From Pseudoduganella plicata (GTDB lineage Bacteria > Pseudomonadota > Gammaproteobacteria > Burkholderiales > Burkholderiaceae_D): a stretch of DNA of 64,000 nucleotides. Within the stretch, counting starts at the first letter, position 1, and every line of letters begins with the position of its first letter. The notes under the pieces were generated by a model, which made no database searches, was not told the DNA's origin, and saw nothing but the letters and a program-made list of their open reading frames with translations. The stretch lies in NCBI RefSeq assembly GCF_004421005.1, contig NZ_CP038026.1, positions 1,364,001 through 1,428,000 on the forward strand, read 5' to 3'. Shown piece after piece: positions 62,489 to 64,000 of the stretch. The translations under genes and the position numbers were made by a program.

Positions 62489-63442
62489 TCAGCGGCAGTT
62501 CGGGCTGGGATTGGCGGCTGGACCTTCAGCCGTCTGCGGCACGAAGGCGATGGTACGGTCTGCGTTGTAGTGCAATTCCTCCACCGCGGCGGAACGGCGC
62601 CACTCGCCGCCGCCCGGCAGCTTGTCGTTGTGGTAGAAGATGTACGACTTGCCGTTGAAGTCCACGATCGCGTGGTGGATGGTCTTCACGACGGCGTTCT
62701 TCTTCATGATGACGCCGCGATAGGTCCACGGTCCCGTGGCGCTGGGCCCCGTGGCATACGCCGTCTCTTCCGGGAACTCGCGCGAGTAGCTCAGATAGTA
62801 GGTGCCTTTGTGCTTGTGCAGGTACGCCGCCTCCGTGAAATTGTCGATGCCCTGCGTGTGGATCGGACCATCGAGTTCGATCATGTTGGGTTTCAGCTTC
62901 GCCCACTTCAGCACGCGGTTACCCCAATACAGATAGGCCTGGCCGTCGTCGTCGACGAACACCGTCGGGTCGATGTCGTCCCACGGGATGTCCGATTCCT
63001 TCGTCATGTCGTTGGTGATCAGGGCCGAACCGCGTGCATCCCTGAACGGCCCGGTCGGGCTGTCCGACACCGCCACGCCGATCGCCTTGCCGGGTATCGT
63101 CGCGTGGTCGACGGTCGAGTAAAAATAGTATTTGCCGTTGCGCTTCGTGATATCGGATGCCCAGGCGTCCGCGCGCGCCCAGCCGAAGGTCTGCACGGAC
63201 AGCGGCGCGCCGTGTTCCTTCCAGTTCTTCATGTCGCACGTCGAATAGACGCGCCATTCCTTCATCAGGTAGTCTTTCGCGTCCGCTGCGGCATCGTCCT
63301 TGCCGACGTACAGGTAGACGCGTCCGTTATCGACCAGCGCCGCCGGATCGGCCGTGTAGATGTTCGGGAACAGCGGATTGGCGGCGTGCGCCAGTATCGA
63401 CGCGGCAGCGAGGCTTGCTGCGACGAGGGTCTTCTTCAACAT
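62489..63442 (-). CDS. Glycoside hydrolase family 43 protein (arabinanase/arabinofuranosidase-like)
   Basis: 317 residues. Sec signal peptide about 1-20 (LVAASLAAASILAHA). Five-bladed propeller with the GH43 acidic triad: general base Asp in IYTADPAALV, pKa modulator Asp in DIDPTVFV, general acid Glu in FTEAAYLHK. Hydrolyses beta-xyloside or alpha-L-arabinoside links. Immediately follows a YjfF-type sugar permease gene (8-bp gap), pointing to release and uptake of a furanose sugar such as arabinofuranose; this pairing is inference. Confidence 0.93.
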   Translation of the reverse strand: MLKKTLVAASLAAASILAHAANPLFPNIYTADPAALVDNGRVYLYVGKDDAAADAKDYLMKEWRVYSTCDMKNWKEHGAPLSVQTFGWARADAWASDITKRNGKYYFYSTVDHATIPGKAIGVAVSDSPTGPFRDARGSALITNDMTKESDIPWDDIDPTVFVDDDGQAYLYWGNRVLKWAKLKPNMIELDGPIHTQGIDNFTEAAYLHKHKGTYYLSYSREFPEETAYATGPSATGPWTYRGVIMKKNAVVKTIHHAIVDFNGKSYIFYHNDKLPGGGEWRRSAAVEELHYNADRTIAFVPQTAEGPAANPSPNCR

Positions 63443-63450
63443 GAGGTCTC

Positions 63451-64000
63451 CTAGGTTTTAACGCGAGCCGACAGCAGGCGCTGCACGACACAGAACAGGA
63501 ACAGCAGCGCGCCGATGACGATCCTGGTCCACCACGACGACAGGGTCCCGTCGAACGCGATCAGTGTCTGGATGGTGCCCAGCACCAGCACGCCGGACAG
63601 GGCGCCGGCCACGTAGCCGTAACCGCCCGACAGCAAGGTGCCGCCGATGACGACGGCGGCGATGGCGTCGAGCTCCGTGCCCTGCGCATGCTGGCCGTAG
63701 CCGGACAGCATGTAGAACGCGAACAGCACGCCGCCCAGCGCGGCGCAAAAGCCGCTGAATGCATAGACGAGGACGCGGGTGCGGCCGACGGCAAGGCCCA
63801 TCATCAGCGCCGACTGCTCGTTGCCGCCGATGGCGTATACGGCGCGGCCGAACGCCGTGCGGCGCGACACCCATATCGTCACGACCAGCAGCAGCAATGC
63901 CACCAGTGCGCCGACGGACAGGAACCCGCCCAGCACCGGGACCTGGGTCTGCGACACGGCCACGAACAGCGGGTCGTCGATCGTGATCGATTCGATGCTG
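63451..64000 (-). CDS. yjfF: Sugar ABC transporter permease, YjfF (galactofuranose-type), partial
   Basis: 183 residues to the C-terminus; the start lies beyond the right edge. RbsC/YjfF permease helices: GRAVYAIGGNEQSALMMGL, ELDAIAAVVIGGTLLSGGYG (the conserved permease motif), and the C-terminal FDGTLSSWWTRIVIGALLFLF, which resembles E. coli YjfF of the YtfQRT-YjfF importer. Remaining components should be to the right. Neighbouring GH43 suggests arabinofuranose or galactofuranose transport. Confidence 0.88.
   Translation of the reverse strand, partial: SIESITIDDPLFVAVSQTQVPVLGGFLSVGALVALLLLVVTIWVSRRTAFGRAVYAIGGNEQSALMMGLAVGRTRVLVYAFSGFCAALGGVLFAFYMLSGYGQHAQGTELDAIAAVVIGGTLLSGGYGYVAGALSGVLVLGTIQTLIAFDGTLSSWWTRIVIGALLFLFCVVQRLLSARVKT

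Overview
The window is about 65% GC, with densely packed genes and ATGA/TGATG stop-start overlaps. The gene set looks like a betaproteobacterium of the Oxalobacteraceae, most likely Massilia or a close relative. This placement is inferred from gene content (phasin, fused two-subunit formate dehydrogenase, DUF3422, CheV) and from an intergenic repeat built on CCGGTGCCTG; no 16S gene is present. About 66 protein genes or gene remnants and one tRNA-Gly(GCC) are supported. No phage, insertion sequence or CRISPR array was seen.

Region by region. 0-2.7 kb: an HTH regulator cut by the window edge, overlapping an MFS exporter that has an AT-rich palindrome at its promoter; then trxC and small membrane proteins. 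2.9-9.5 kb: MocR regulator, glycine-zipper protein, an SRPBCC-SRPBCC-ArsR operon, phasin, and a FlxA-like coiled-coil protein followed by an unrecognised one-TM protein. 9.5-18.6 kb: a compact formate dehydrogenase locus. One leftward operon runs fdwB (NuoE-NuoF fusion), fdwA, fdhD, tupB, tupC, tupA. It diverges from a regulator with a ModE-like HTH and a periplasmic-binding-protein-like sensor domain. Two identical operators (ATATGCT-N6-AGCATAT) flank the divergent starts. The enzyme, its Mo/W-cofactor sulfurtransferase, a tungstate importer and a probable oxyanion sensor form one unit.

18.7-28.7 kb: an SRAP protein and a UvrA-family ATPase (probable DNA-damage operon), an alpha/beta hydrolase, a small flagellar-rod-like gene, HAD phosphatase, acyltransferase, phytanoyl-CoA-type dioxygenase, a degenerate receiver domain, a phosphoribosyltransferase pseudogene, and a manganese catalase-ZIP transporter operon. 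Three genes here are broken by one base in a G/C run and a fourth is decayed; this cluster may be sequence error or real decay. 30.3-37.4 kb: acyl-CoA dehydrogenase, acyl-CoA ligase and a full five-gene Liv-type ABC importer in one operon, apparently for uptake and activation of an unidentified carboxylic acid.

37.4-46.8 kb: AraC and MarR regulators, DUF3224 protein, gamma-glutamyl-GABA hydrolase-like protein, YbdK-type ligase with a CPA2 antiporter, S-formylglutathione hydrolase, PfpI-like protein and CheV; two clusters of a CCGGTGCC repeat lie here. 46.9-58.3 kb: tRNA-Gly, a degraded coding remnant, a CPA1 Na+/H+ antiporter, a LytS/LytR two-component pair, arfB, two GGDEF proteins (one with a GGGAF site and probably inactive), acyltransferase, penicillin-acylase-family protein and a GAF protein. 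58.6-64 kb: PAS histidine kinase, LysR-DUF3422 pair, GH43 enzyme and a YjfF-type sugar permease cut by the window edge.

Limits: product calls come from motifs and remembered family resemblance. No database search, structure prediction or expression evidence was available.
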